NCBI GenBank assembly: GCA_016707605.1
Contig: JADJHJ010000011.1
Coordinates: forward strand, 62,001 to 126,000
DNA: 64,000 nucleotides
Direction of reading: 5' to 3'
From: Candidatus Promineofilum glycogenicum
Lineage (GTDB): Bacteria > Chloroflexota > Anaerolineae > Promineifilales > Promineifilaceae
Part shown: positions 7,805-16,873 of the stretch, piece after piece
Position numbering within the stretch: the first letter of the stretch is position 1
How the letters are laid out: every line of letters starts with the position of its first letter
Translations under genes and position numbers: made by a program
The notes under the pieces: generated by a model
What the model was told of the DNA's origin: nothing
Database searches by the model: none
The model's input: the letters and a program-made list of their open reading frames with translations, nothing else

Positions 7805-10222
7805 ATGCCGTCGCTGCGACTTCGCCCCAGGCACTTCATCCTGCCCCTTATCCTCCTCATCGCCCTGGCCTTTCGCGTCTGGCGGCTGGTGGATTTCCCG
7901 CCCGGCTTTCACTTCGACGAGGCCATCGACCTGAAGATCGCCCTCGATGTGCTGGGTGGCGCGCGGCCGCTCTACGTGGCCGAGGGCTGGGGGCGCGAGG
8001 CGCTGTACTACTACCTCGTCGCGCCGATGCTGCGGCTGGTGGCGTACAACCCCCTGGCCTTGCGGGCCACGGCCGTCCTGTGCGGCCTGGGCGTGATCGT
8101 CGCCGCCCACGGCCTGGCGCGGCGGCTACATGGCCAGTTGGCCGCCTGGCTGACGGCCGCCTGGCTGGCCGTGGCCATGTGGCCGGTGTGGGCCGCCCGC
8201 TTCGGCGTCCGCCACATCGCGCTGGCGCTGCTGCTGGGCCTGGCGGCGTGGGCCTTCTGGTGGGCGTTTGGGAGAATTAGGGATTACGAATTAGGAATTA
8301 GGAATGAAGAGTTCCTATTGGCCGGCGCGCTACTGGGCCTGACCGCCTACACCTATCAGCCGGCGCGCTTTGTGCCGCTGCTGTTCGGCGGCTTTGCGCT
8401 TTATCTGTTGCTATTCCACCGGCGACCGACGGCCGAGAACCGCCTGTGGCACAACCGGCGCGGCTGGGCCGTGTGGGCGCTGTCGGCCGCCCTGGTGGCC
8501 CTGCCGCTGGTGGTCATCGTCGCCCGTGTCACCCCCATCGAGACCGGCGAGCGCGCCTTCTCCATCGAGCCGCTGACCGAACTGCTGGCCGGCAACCCGC
8601 GGCCGGTGCTGGACAACCTGGTGGCTGTGGCCGGCGTCTTCACCGTCAGTGGCGACCCGCTGAAGTCCTACAACCTGCCCGGCCGGCCGCTGTTCGTGCC
8701 GCGCCTGACCGGGCTGTTCTTCTACGCCGGGCTGGCCCTGGCCGTGTGGCGCTGGCGGCGGCCGGCCTACGCCTTTGTCCTGCTGTGGCTGGTCGTCGCC
8801 CTGCTGCCGACCGTCGTCACCATCAGCGCGCCCAACTTCAACCGCATGGTCGCCGCGCAATTCCCGATCTTCTTCCTGGCCGGGCTGGCCGCGGCCGAGG
8901 GGATTCAGTGGGCGGCGGCGCGGGGCAGGCCCTCTCCCCAGCCCTCTCCCACAGGGAGAGGGAGCAAGACGGCCGGCACTCCCTCTCCCTTTGGGAGAGA
9001 GTTGGGGAGAGGGTCAGCAGCGACCGCGGCGCTGCTGGTCGTCGCCGCCCTGGGGCTGACGGCCACGGCCACCGCCCGCGACCTCTTCCGCGTCTGGCCG
9101 GAGCAGTTCGCCGACGCCCACCCGCTCAACCGCGAGATCGCCGCCGTAGCCGACTTCCTGGAGCACCGCGCCGACGGCCGCCCGGTGGTCATCAGCAGCC
9201 GCGACATCGAGGACGAAGACCCCTACATCGTCAGCGTCAGCCTCGACCGGGCCATCGACCGCCGCTGGGTGGACTCGTCGCAGGCGCTGGCTCTGCCGGC
9301 CGGGGCGGATGAAGCGTGGCTGATTGTGACGGCCGATCGGTGGGTTGATCCGCTCTTGGCGGATGTGGTGTCTTTGGGCGCAGGGGAGCAGGGGAGCCTG
9401 CCCCCTCGCCCCTTGGAAGAGGGTGGGGGAGAGGGTCTGCCCCCTCGCCCCTTGGGAGAGGGTGGGGGAGAGGGTCTTGTCGTGCCCGCCGCCAACCCAC
9501 TTCAGCGGGTTTGGTTTGTCAGCCGCGGGTTTCAACCCGGGGCGGCCGGCGGCGCGACCCGCAGCACAACACGCATGGCCAGTAACAATCTGTTCCCTCT
9601 CGCCTGGTTGCGCCACATCGCCGCCCCCACTCTTGACTATGCGAAGGCGCAATTGATCAGCCTGCCACCTTCCGCCCAGATTCAGCAGTCGCCATCCATG
9701 AACCAGACTGCCCCTGTCAGTAACATGTTCTCTCTCCACTTGATGACCGCCGCCAGCTGGCCGACGCTTGAATCCCCCACCATCTCCCTACCCCCCGAAA
9801 GCAGCTTCGCCCCCACCTACCCCATCCCCTTCTGCGCCTGCGACCCCGGCGCGGCGGCCAAACCCGCTCTGTGGCTGACCGGCGTCGAACTGGGCGCGGC
9901 CCAGCCCGGCGCGGAGCTGACCCTGCTGACCAGTTGGCAGACCGGCCCGGCCCGCTTTCTCTCCCTGGCCATGTTCGTCCACCTGCTCGACGCCAGCGGC
10001 AACATCGTCGCCCAGGACGACGGCCTCGGCTACCCGCCCCACACCTGGCAGCCGGGCGACCGCTTCCTGCAACTGGCCCGCCTGCCCCTGCCGGCCGACC
10101 TGCCGCCGGGCGCGTACACGCTGCAATTCGGCCTTTACGACCGGGCCACCGGCGCGCGCTGGCCGGTGCTCAATGCCGATGGACAGCCGGCCGGCGACCG
10201 GTTGCTGTTACCGCTGCCCTAG
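7805..10222 (+). CDS. Membrane glycosyltransferase of the GT39/ArnT-like (GT-C) type
   Basis: An 805-residue protein. The N-terminal half has about ten hydrophobic segments, and the first loop carries the GT-C type acidic motif FPPGFHFDEAIDL. Such enzymes transfer sugars from polyprenyl phosphates on the outer face of the membrane. The C-terminal part looks soluble: VELGAAQPGAELTLLTSWQT ... FVHLLDASGNIVAQDDG ... PGAYTLQFGLYDRATGARWP, a beta-sandwich. Three low-complexity inserts are translated intergenic-type repeats: RIRDYELGIRNEE (8274-8310), PSPQPSPTGRG-type (8930-9013) and LPPRPLGEGGGEG-type (9396-9476). They lie at loops or linkers and keep the frame. The ATG at 7805 was chosen over an upstream TTG because a -10 box overlaps the latter. 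Confidence 0.75.
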   Translation: MPSLRLRPRHFILPLILLIALAFRVWRLVDFPPGFHFDEAIDLKIALDVLGGARPLYVAEGWGREALYYYLVAPMLRLVAYNPLALRATAVLCGLGVIVAAHGLARRLHGQLAAWLTAAWLAVAMWPVWAARFGVRHIALALLLGLAAWAFWWAFGRIRDYELGIRNEEFLLAGALLGLTAYTYQPARFVPLLFGGFALYLLLFHRRPTAENRLWHNRRGWAVWALSAALVALPLVVIVARVTPIETGERAFSIEPLTELLAGNPRPVLDNLVAVAGVFTVSGDPLKSYNLPGRPLFVPRLTGLFFYAGLALAVWRWRRPAYAFVLLWLVVALLPTVVTISAPNFNRMVAAQFPIFFLAGLAAAEGIQWAAARGRPSPQPSPTGRGSKTAGTPSPFGRELGRGSAATAALLVVAALGLTATATARDLFRVWPEQFADAHPLNREIAAVADFLEHRADGRPVVISSRDIEDEDPYIVSVSLDRAIDRRWVDSSQALALPAGADEAWLIVTADRWVDPLLADVVSLGAGEQGSLPPRPLEEGGGEGLPPRPLGEGGGEGLVVPAANPLQRVWFVSRGFQPGAAGGATRSTTRMASNNLFPLAWLRHIAAPTLDYAKAQLISLPPSAQIQQSPSMNQTAPVSNMFSLHLMTAASWPTLESPTISLPPESSFAPTYPIPFCACDPGAAAKPALWLTGVELGAAQPGAELTLLTSWQTGPARFLSLAMFVHLLDASGNIVAQDDGLGYPPHTWQPGDRFLQLARLPLPADLPPGAYTLQFGLYDRATGARWPVLNADGQPAGDRLLLPLP
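8274..8310. repeat. In-gene copy of the AATTAGG word repeat
   Basis: GAGAATTAGGGATTACGAAT and following ATTAGGAATTAGGAATG words lie inside the glycosyltransferase gene in frame. They encode RIRDYELGIRNEE between two membrane segments. The match to the intergenic elements at 7722-7790 and 12390-12405 shows that this family inserts in coding DNA as well. Confidence 0.85.
8930..9013. repeat. In-gene CCCTCTCCC / GGGAGAGGG repeat
   Basis: Iterated CCCTCTCCC arms followed by GGGAGAGAGTTGGGGAGAGG words, in frame in the glycosyltransferase gene (PSPQPSPTGRG, then PSPFGRELGRGS). The same family is at 9396-9476, 23240-23347 and 39301-39380. Confidence 0.9.
9396..9476. repeat. Second in-gene GGGAGAGGG repeat (two tandem units)
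   Basis: Two tandem copies, about 36 nt apart, of CCCCTCGCCCCTTGG-AGAGGGTGGGGGAGAGG. They encode LPPRPLEEGGGEG and LPPRPLGEGGGEG in frame. They lie between the membrane half and the soluble C-terminal half of the glycosyltransferase. Confidence 0.9.
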
Positions 10223-10407
10223 CCACCCGGCAGTCGGACCACGCTCAATCCGGCCGCCAGCGGCCCCTTGAACAAGATGGCCCCCAGCAGGGCTATTAAT
10301 TCCTCAACCGGCATGGACAGGTCGTCCTCCAGCCAGTGAACGATCAGCCCCAGCCCGGCCGCGGCCATGTACTCGATCACGTACTCGGCTTGCCGCGAAC
10401 TGTGCAT
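10219..10407 (-). pseudogene. Remnant of a TetR-type regulator C-terminal domain
   Basis: This 62-residue frame reads AEYVIEYMAAAGLGLIVHWL, then SMPVEELIALLGAIL, the pattern of the last helices of TetR/AcrR ligand-binding domains (a helix ending HWLEDD followed by the PxEEL helix). No helix-turn-helix part can be found upstream (10408-10593 on the minus strand). The gene is therefore probably a decayed 3' fragment. It lies beside an ABC-2 transporter operon that TetR proteins often control, so it may be what is left of that operon's repressor. It overlaps the glycosyltransferase stop by 4 nt. Confidence 0.5.
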
Positions 10408-10593
10408 CGATTGGCGGCGATCATTTGCTACTATATCATGAGACCTAACGACCGGGAGTGATGGGGAGCCATCGGCCGGACTTTTCCATTGTCACCTCAC
10501 GCGCACCGACCTGATAGGTGGGCGGCCACAAAAGCTACTTCCACCAGAGAATAACTTGGCCGTCCGCCTGTCGGGTCTTCAGAGAGAAAATCG

Positions 10594-11316
10594 ATGATCG
10601 AAGTCGACGCCGTCAGCAAAAGCTACGGCCAACAGAAAGTATTGGACCAAATCAGCCTGACCATGCCCCAGGGCGAGATCTTCGGCCTGCTCGGCCCCAG
10701 CGGCGCAGGCAAGACGACGCTCATCCGCCTCATCACCGGCGCAGAGGCGTGTGACGAAGGCGCGGTGCTCGTCGCCGGCGAGCGCAGCCCCAGCTTCAAG
10801 ACGCTGCGCCACCTGGGCTACATGCCCCAGAACGACGGACTATATACCGATATTTCCGGCGCTGATAATCTGGCCTTCTTCGGCGGGCTGTTCGGCCTGC
10901 GCGGCGCGGCCTTGCGTCAGGCGATTGCCGCCAAGCTCGACTTGGTCGGCCTGACCGCCGACGCCGGCAAGCTGGTGCACAACTACTCCGGCGGCATGAA
11001 GAAGCGGCTGTCACTGGCCGCGGCGCTGCTGCACGATCCGCCGCTGCTGATGCTCGACGAGCCGACGGTCGGCATCGACCCGCTGCTGCGGCGCAAGCTG
11101 TGGGCGGAGTTCGCCCGGCAGCGCGCGGCCGGCGTGACCCTGGTCGTCACGACCCACGTCATGGACGAGATCGCCAACTGCGACCGGGCGGCGCTGATCA
11201 ACAACGGCCGCCTGCTGGCCTGCGGCAGTGTCGAGGAGTTGACCGCGCTCGGCCGCGGCAATATCGAGAATCTGTTCTTCGAGGAGTTCCCCATCACCAC
11301 GGAGGTGCGGCCATGA
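10594..11316 (+). CDS. ABC-2 type transporter ATP-binding protein
   Basis: A 240-residue ATPase with Walker A GPSGAGKTT, Q-loop YMPQNDGLYTD, signature YSGGMKKRLSLA, Walker B LLMLDEPTVGIDP and the switch His in VVTTHVMDE. The pattern is that of single-domain ATPases of drug, lipid or polysaccharide ABC-2 exporters. The stop codon overlaps the permease start as ATGA (11313-11316), so the two are translationally coupled. The ATG at 10594 fits the family N-terminus (MIEVDAVSKSYGQQKVLDQI). No promoter was identified in 10408-10593. Confidence 0.92.
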   Translation: MIEVDAVSKSYGQQKVLDQISLTMPQGEIFGLLGPSGAGKTTLIRLITGAEACDEGAVLVAGERSPSFKTLRHLGYMPQNDGLYTDISGADNLAFFGGLFGLRGAALRQAIAAKLDLVGLTADAGKLVHNYSGGMKKRLSLAAALLHDPPLLMLDEPTVGIDPLLRRKLWAEFARQRAAGVTLVVTTHVMDEIANCDRAALINNGRLLACGSVEELTALGRGNIENLFFEEFPITTEVRP

Positions 11317-12338
11317 TCGTCCTCATCAAGCGCCTGTTGCGCGGCCTGCGCAACGACAAGCGGCTGTTGGGGCTGGTCTTTGTCGCGCCGCTGCTGGTTA
11401 TGACCCTGATCTATCTGCTGCTGAGCAGTAGCACGGACACGCCGGTCATCGCCATCGACACCGGCAATCCCCTGCTGGCCCGGCTGGCGACGGCCCTCGA
11501 CGAGTCGGCAGTGACACTGGCGGAGTACGACGCAATGACGGCCGCCGGCGCCCTGGCCGACAAGACGATCGACGCCACGGTGACCATCGACGACGGGGGG
11601 CTTACGCTGACCCTGCTGGAGCCGAACGCCGCCGTCGCCGCCGCCGTCAGCCGGGCGCTGCAAGACGCCCAGGCGACGCTGACCGGCGCGCCGGCCGGCC
11701 AGGCGCAGATCGTCTTCCTCTACGGCGACCCGGAAGCGACGCTATTCGACGCCTTCGGCTACATCCTCCTGGCCTATATCAGCTTCTTCTTCGTCTTTCT
11801 CCTGGCCGGCATCGCCCTCATCCGCGAACGCTCTCAGGGCACGCTGGAACGCTTCATCCTCTCGCCCATCAAGCGCGGCGAGATCGTCGCCGGCTACACC
11901 ATCGCCTACGGCATCCTGGCGATGATCCAGTCCATCATCGTCGTGCTCTTCGCCGTCACCGTCCTGGGCATGAACCTGGGCGACAACGTGCTGCCGGCCA
12001 TCCTCATCATGGTTATGATGTCGCTGGCCGCGGTGAGCATCGGCTTGCTGGTCTCGGCCGTGGCCGCCAACGAGGTCCAGATGGTACAGATGATTCCAGT
12101 GGTGGTGATACCGCAGGCGCTGTTCATCGGTCTTATCCCGCTAGACAACATCCCCTTTGGTCTGGGCAACCTGGCCTACGTCATGCCCCTCTACTACGCC
12201 GCCAACGCCCTCAAGAAGGTGACCGTCTACAACGAGGGCCTGGCCGCGGTCGCGCCCGAACTGGCCGTCCTCCTCGGCCTGACGCTGGTGCTGGGCCTGA
12301 TCAACACCCGTGTCCTGCGCCAGTTCCGCAAAATCTGA
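11313..12338 (+). CDS. ABC-2 type transporter permease
   Basis: A 341-residue membrane protein. A first membrane segment (LLGLVFVAPLLVMTLIYLLL) is followed by an extracytoplasmic domain of about 130 residues, then five hydrophobic segments, including the family pattern LIRERSQGTLERFILSPIKR before GEIVAGYTIAYGILAMIQSI. This is the DrrB/YhhJ-like ABC-2 layout and pairs with the ATPase just upstream. The complex would export a small hydrophobic compound or lipid; the substrate is not known. The stop TGA is immediately followed by the ACGAACGACG repeat that separates it from the convergent ABC exporter. Confidence 0.9.
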   Translation: MIVLIKRLLRGLRNDKRLLGLVFVAPLLVMTLIYLLLSSSTDTPVIAIDTGNPLLARLATALDESAVTLAEYDAMTAAGALADKTIDATVTIDDGGLTLTLLEPNAAVAAAVSRALQDAQATLTGAPAGQAQIVFLYGDPEATLFDAFGYILLAYISFFFVFLLAGIALIRERSQGTLERFILSPIKRGEIVAGYTIAYGILAMIQSIIVVLFAVTVLGMNLGDNVLPAILIMVMMSLAAVSIGLLVSAVAANEVQMVQMIPVVVIPQALFIGLIPLDNIPFGLGNLAYVMPLYYAANALKKVTVYNEGLAAVAPELAVLLGLTLVLGLINTRVLRQFRKI

Positions 12339-12405
12339 ACGAACGACGAACGACGAACGCGTTCGTCGTTCGTCGTTCGTAGCTCGTCGTTCCTAATTCG
12401 TAATT
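12336..12405. repeat. Stop-to-stop hairpin between convergent genes (ACGAACG words, then TAATTCG words)
   Basis: TGAACGAACGACGAACGACG on the left and CGTTCGTCGTTCGTCGTTCG on the right form a near-perfect hairpin, followed by TCCTAATTCGTAATTCC. The left end contains the permease stop TGA. The right end contains the stop TAG and the last codons (GITN) of the convergent ABC exporter. It probably works as a bidirectional terminator. Confidence 0.85.
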
Positions 12406-14192
12406 CCCAGCGCCACTTCCCTCTCCCGCCGGAACTGGCGCGTGTAGAGGTTGTAGTAGTGGCCGCCGGCGCGGATGAGTTCGGCGTGCGTGCCCTGCTC
12501 GGCGATGCGGCCGTCCTCGATGACCAGGATGCGGCTGGCGCGCTTGATCGTGCTCAGCCGGTGGGCGATGACGAAGCTCGTCCGCCCCTCCATCATCGTC
12601 TCCATGCCGCGCTGGATGAGCGCCTCGGTCAGCGTGTCCACCGAACTGGTCGCCTCGTCCATGATGAACAGGTCGGGGTCGGCCAGAATCGCCCGCGCCA
12701 GGCTGATGAGCTGCTTCTGGCCGACGGACAGCTTGCTGCCGCCCTCGCCCACCTGCTCGTCGTAGCCGTTCTCCAGCGTCACGATGAAGTCGTGCGCCCC
12801 GGCCAGCCGCGCCGCGTCCACCAGTTCGTCGTCGGTGGCGTCCAGACGGCCGTAGCGCAGGTTCTCGCGGATCGTCCCGCTGAACAGGTGCGGCGTCTGG
12901 AGCACCATGCCGATCCGGCTCTGGATGGCGTGCTGCGTCAGGTCGGTGTAGTCGTGCTCGCCGAACAGGATGCGCCCGTCCTTCGGCTCGTAGAAGCGGC
13001 ACAGCAGGTTGACGATGGTCGACTTGCCGCCGCCCGTCGGGCCGACGAGGGCGATGGTGTCGCCCGGCCGCACGCGCAGGTTGAAGTTCCGCAACACCGG
13101 CTTGTCCTTCTCATAGTAGAAGGTCACGTCGTCGAAGAGGATGTCGCCCTCCAGGTGGGCCGTCTCCAGCGCGCCGGGCTTGTCCATCACCTCCGGCACG
13201 GCGTCGAGCAGCGAGAAGACGCGCTCGCCGCTGGCAATCGACTGCTGCATCTGGGCGAAGACGCGGGCCATCTCCTGCACCGGCCAGATCATGAACGTCA
13301 CGTAGCCGATGAAGGCCTGAATCTGCCCCACCGTCGTCTCGCCGCGCAGGGCCAGCAAGCCGCCGTAGAAGATGACCGCGGCCACGCCCAGGGCGCTGAT
13401 GAACTGCACCGCCGGCAGGAACATGGCCGACAGCACGTTGGCCCGGTACGACGCGTTGAACATCATCCCGGTCAACTTCTGGAACTCGGTCAGGTCCTTG
13501 TCCTCGCGGGCCAGCGACTTCGTGACGCGCACGCCGGTGATGTTCTCGTTGTAGGCGCCGGTGATCTTGGAGTTGATCCGCCGCACCTCGCGGAACTGCG
13601 TCAGAATCAGCCGCCGGAAGTAGTAGGCCACGCCGACCAGCAACGGGATGGTGATCATCACCAGCAGCGCCAGCCGCCAGTTGATGAACAGCATGAAGCC
13701 CGTCGCCACCAGCACGCTGGTGATGCCCCAGACCACATCGAGCAGACCCCACGTGACCAGATCGGCGATGCGCTCCGTGTCCGACGTGACGCGCGACATG
13801 ATCCAACCGACGGCCGTCTTGTCGAAGTAGCTGAAGGTCAGCTCCTGCAAGTGGTGGAACAGCTTGCGCCGCAGGTCATAGCGCACCTTCTCGCCCAGCA
13901 GGCCGGTGATGAAGATGAAGCCGAAGACGATGCCGGCCGAGATGATGCTCAGGATGGCGAAGTTCGTCAGGATCGACCGTAGCGCCACCGGGTCGCGCGG
14001 GATGATGGCGTCGTCCACCAGCAGCTTGCCGAAGTAGGTGAAGATGGAGTCGGAGATGGTGATCAGCACCACCAGACTCAGGAAAAAGATGACCAGCTTC
14101 CAGTAGGGAACCACCTGCTGGAGGATGCGCGTCACCGTCCGGCCGCTCAACGGGGTATTGGTCTCGTCGTCCTCGAAAACTTCTTCTTCCAT
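12393..14192 (-). CDS. Heterodimeric ABC exporter subunit A (membrane + ATPase domains)
   Basis: A 599-residue half-transporter: six membrane segments (about residues 30-310), then an ATPase with Walker A GPTGGGKST, signature LSVGQKQLISLARAIL, Walker B LFIMDEATSSVD with the catalytic Glu, and switch VIAHRLST. The signature has Val in place of the second Gly (LSVGQ), a degenerate form. The partner gene at 14378-16198 has a Walker B Asp instead of Glu. Together these make one intact and one degenerate ATP site, as in TM287/288- and BmrCD-type multidrug or lipid exporters. The frame stays open upstream into the repeat, but the ATG at 14190-14192 matches the acidic N-terminus MEEEVFEDDETNTP. The last residues are encoded by repeat words. 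Confidence 0.93.
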   Translation of the reverse strand: MEEEVFEDDETNTPLSGRTVTRILQQVVPYWKLVIFFLSLVVLITISDSIFTYFGKLLVDDAIIPRDPVALRSILTNFAILSIISAGIVFGFIFITGLLGEKVRYDLRRKLFHHLQELTFSYFDKTAVGWIMSRVTSDTERIADLVTWGLLDVVWGITSVLVATGFMLFINWRLALLVMITIPLLVGVAYYFRRLILTQFREVRRINSKITGAYNENITGVRVTKSLAREDKDLTEFQKLTGMMFNASYRANVLSAMFLPAVQFISALGVAAVIFYGGLLALRGETTVGQIQAFIGYVTFMIWPVQEMARVFAQMQQSIASGERVFSLLDAVPEVMDKPGALETAHLEGDILFDDVTFYYEKDKPVLRNFNLRVRPGDTIALVGPTGGGKSTIVNLLCRFYEPKDGRILFGEHDYTDLTQHAIQSRIGMVLQTPHLFSGTIRENLRYGRLDATDDELVDAARLAGAHDFIVTLENGYDEQVGEGGSKLSVGQKQLISLARAILADPDLFIMDEATSSVDTLTEALIQRGMETMMEGRTSFVIAHRLSTIKRASRILVIEDGRIAEQGTHAELIRAGGHYYNLYTRQFRREREVALGITN

Positions 14193-14204
14193 GACGATCT
14201 CTCT

Positions 14205-14396
14205 TGGTGCCTCCCACCTTCTGTGGTGGGTCGCCTCGGCGGGTGAGTGCATCCACCTTCTGCGGTGGGTTGCACTTTCTGGGGCTCCCACCTTCTTGAG
14301 TGGACGACCTCTTTTCAGCTTAAAGAAGGTGCAACCCACTGAGGTGAAAGGCCGGGCGTCGGAAGGTGCAACCCATCTCAGAAGGTGGGCTGCACC
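14205..14396. repeat. GTGGGTTGCAC / GAAGGTGCAACCCAC repeat cluster
   Basis: Several arms read CCCACCTTCTG.GGTGGGT and TGCACTTTCTGGGGCTCCCACC, followed by AAGAAGGTGCAACCCACTGA and CAGAAGGTGGGCTGCACC. They can fold into stacked hairpins. The left end lies just upstream of the subunit A start. The right end enters the partner exporter gene and encodes its last residues PVQPTF and the stop codon. Same family as 4301-4476. Confidence 0.85.
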
Positions 14397-16198
14397 GGCG
14401 TCGCCGTCACGGCCGCCAGATCCTCTTCCAGTTCATCCTCGATCTGCGACTGCAAATCGTAGATGCGCCGGTACGTGCCTTCCTGCGTCAGCAATTCGTC
14501 GTGCGTGCCGTGCTGGACGATGCGGCCCTTATCGAGCACCAGGATCAGGTCGGCGTTCATGACCGTCTGCAGCCGGTGGGCGATGATGAACGTCGTCCGG
14601 CCGGGCATCAGCTCTTCCAGCGCGTCGCGGATGGCCGCCTCGGTCTCCGTGTCCACCGACGACGTGGCGTCGTCGAGGATGAGGATGGCCGGGTCCTTAA
14701 GCAGCGTGCGCGCCAGCGTCACGCGCTGCTTCTGGCCACCGGAGAGCGTCACGCCCTTCTCGCCCACGACCGTCTCGTACCCTTGCGGGAAGCGCAGGAT
14801 CACGTCGTGGACGGCCGCCGCCTTGGCCGCGCGATAGACGTCTTCGTCCGTCACCTCGCGGTGGACGCCGTACATGATGTTCTCTTTGATCGTCCGCGAG
14901 AACAGGAACGGCTCCTGGAGGACGAAGCCGATCTGCTCGCGCAGGTCGCGGCGGGTGTAGTCGCGCAACTCGACGCCGTCGATGCGGATGCTGCCCTGGT
15001 ACTCGTAGAAGCGCGGCAGCAGGTTGACCAGCGACGTCTTGCCGCTGCCGGTCGGCCCGACCAGCGCCACCACCTGCCCCGGCTCGGCGCGGAAGTTGAT
15101 GCCGTTGAGCACGGCCATCTCCTCGGAGTAGGCGAAGCGCACGTCATCGAAGACGATCTCGCCCTTGATGCGGCCGCCCGGCCGGTGCGTGCCCACGTCC
15201 AGCGGCTCGCGGTCGACGCGGATGATCTCCGACACACGGTCGAACGATACCAGGGCCATCGACATCTGCACGATGAGGCGGCCGATGTTGCGGATGGGCC
15301 ACATGATCCACGTCAGCATACCCATGTAGGCCAGGAACGTGCCGACGGTGATCGTGCCGTCGATGGCCATGCCCGCGCCCACGGCATAGCCAATGACCAA
15401 CTGTACGCCGACGAGCACGTCGGTCGTCGGCCAGTAGATGGCGTGGAGCAGCAGCAGCCGCCGGCCGCTGACGTAGCGCCCACGGTTGGTCACCTCGAAC
15501 TTCTCGCGCTCATACTCCTGCCGGGCGAAGGCCCGCACGACGCGCACGCCGCTCAGGTTCTCCTGCAACGTCGTCGAGAGCTTGGCCTCCTCTTCCTGGA
15601 AGACCTCGTAGCGCTGGCCGATCTTGCGGAAGAAGTAGATCGAGATGGCCACAACCAGCGGCACAACGACAACCGAGATCAGCGCCAGCCGGACGTTGAG
15701 CGTCAGCAAGGCGGTGAAGTTGACGATGAAGAGCATGACGATGCGGCCCAGGCCAATCGACTCCTCGCCGAAGAAGCGCCGCAGCGTGTCCACGTCCGAG
15801 GTGGAGCGCTGGATCAGGTCGCCGGTGGGCGTCTTGTCGTGGTAGGCGAAGGTCAGGCGCTGCACGTGGTCGTAGAGGTAGTCGCGCAGGCGGCGGATGA
15901 CGCTCTCCGAGGTCTTGGCCGCCCAACGGCCGCCCATGAACGTGAACACGCCCTGGGCCACGGCCAACCCCAGGAAGCCGGCGGCCACCCACGGCAACAT
16001 GTGGCGCATCCCCTCGACGCCCAGCACGTCGTCGGTGAAGTAGCGCAACAGATAGTAGAACACCGTCTGGCAGACGGCGGCCAGCCCGACGCACAGGAAC
16101 GCGCCGACGAAGATGGCCCGGTAGCCGGTGAGCATCCGCCACATGCCGACGATGCGACGCTTAGACAGCGTTGACTTCAGATCGAGATCGGTTGTCAT
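14378..16198 (-). CDS. Heterodimeric ABC exporter subunit B (membrane + ATPase domains)
   Basis: A 606-residue half-transporter with six membrane segments and an ATPase: Walker A GPTGSGKTS, signature LSGGQKQRVTLARTLL, Walker B ILILDDATSSVD and switch IIAHRLQT. The Asp replacing the catalytic Glu after Walker B marks this as the subunit carrying the degenerate ATP site, complementing the LSVGQ signature of subunit A. The ATG at 16196-16198 (MTTDLDLKSTL) was preferred; an in-frame GTG lies 9 nt upstream. It is transcribed first, with 185 nt of repeat before subunit A. The C-terminal PVQPTF and the stop are repeat-derived. Confidence 0.93.
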   Translation of the reverse strand: MTTDLDLKSTLSKRRIVGMWRMLTGYRAIFVGAFLCVGLAAVCQTVFYYLLRYFTDDVLGVEGMRHMLPWVAAGFLGLAVAQGVFTFMGGRWAAKTSESVIRRLRDYLYDHVQRLTFAYHDKTPTGDLIQRSTSDVDTLRRFFGEESIGLGRIVMLFIVNFTALLTLNVRLALISVVVVPLVVAISIYFFRKIGQRYEVFQEEEAKLSTTLQENLSGVRVVRAFARQEYEREKFEVTNRGRYVSGRRLLLLHAIYWPTTDVLVGVQLVIGYAVGAGMAIDGTITVGTFLAYMGMLTWIMWPIRNIGRLIVQMSMALVSFDRVSEIIRVDREPLDVGTHRPGGRIKGEIVFDDVRFAYSEEMAVLNGINFRAEPGQVVALVGPTGSGKTSLVNLLPRFYEYQGSIRIDGVELRDYTRRDLREQIGFVLQEPFLFSRTIKENIMYGVHREVTDEDVYRAAKAAAVHDVILRFPQGYETVVGEKGVTLSGGQKQRVTLARTLLKDPAILILDDATSSVDTETEAAIRDALEELMPGRTTFIIAHRLQTVMNADLILVLDKGRIVQHGTHDELLTQEGTYRRIYDLQSQIEDELEEDLAAVTATPVQPTF

Positions 16199-16576
16199 AG
16201 TAACCACTCGCGTATAGGGCCGCCGAAGCGGCGTATGGATGACAGGCCGAAGTGAGGGGCCGGGAAACGGAACGGATGCCAGGCGTTCGCGGCAGCGCGA
16301 ACCTACCCGCGGAAGCGGGCGAGAGCACGAGGTGGCCGAAGCCGGAGGTATGTCAGAGGATTAAAACCATCATAGTCGCACCTGACGTAAATGCGCCGGG
16401 GAAACCTTTCCCCGGCGGGCAGTGGGATCGCCAGTGTGTCAACTGGTAAAGCGCATTCCGTATTATGCTAGTTTAGCAGAGAAAAGGCAAGGGAAGTGTA
16501 ATGTAGTTGACAGTTGACAGTGGTCAGTATCCAGTAGGCAATAGACTGATCAGACATTGGCAGCGGTATCCCTTTT
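16199..16576. other. Gene-free stretch with a perfect 11-bp hairpin
   Basis: No credible gene was found. CGCCGGGGAAA (16394-16404) and its exact complement (16407-16417) form a hairpin with a 2-nt loop and no T-run. At 16505-16560 there are TTGACAGTTGACAGTGGTC words of the CTACTGACC family. Confidence 0.5.
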
Positions 16577-16826
16577 AGAATTCAATCACGGGTAGGCGTA
16601 GGGGCGGGACAATGCGGCCGACGCGCCTGGTCTGGCAGAACGGTGTGGATGGCCGCATTGTCTCGCCCCTCTTCAAGGATGAAGGATGAAGGATGAAGGA
16701 TGAAACCAGAACCGGTATTCATCCTTCAGCCCTCATCCTTCATCCTTGGGAAAAGGGCGAGACAATCGGCGCTCAACGCCCTGGTAAGTAGAGTAGGTAT
16801 CTCGCGCCGATTGTCCCGCCCCTACG
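16577..16826. repeat. Nested repeats: two GGGGCGGGACAAT hairpins flanking GAAGGATGAAG words
   Basis: AGGGGCGGGACAATGCGGCC (about 16600) pairs with GGCCGCATTGTCTCGCCCCT (about 16653-16672). Another hairpin, GGGCGAGACAATCGGCGC (about 16755), pairs with GCGCCGATTGTCCCGCCCCT (about 16805-16823). Between them iterated GGATGAAGGATGAAG pairs with TTCATCCTTCAGCCCTCATC. Two unrelated word families are therefore stacked in one gap. Confidence 0.85.
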
Positions 16827-16861
16827 CAAAACACCACATACTGACAACCAACAACTACTGC

Positions 16862-16867
16862 TACAAT
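16862..16867 (+). promoter_or_regulatory. -10 box TACAAT 6 nt before arsC start (candidate leaderless promoter)
   Basis: TACAAT at 16862-16867, six bases, then the ATG at 16874. No Shine-Dalgarno sequence lies before this ATG. Same geometry as the box at 7793-7798. Confidence 0.45.
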
Positions 16868-16873
16868 CCCCAC

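Noticed and set aside
12393..14339. N-terminal extension of ABC exporter A
   Set aside because: Residues upstream of the ATG at 14192 are a translated intergenic repeat.
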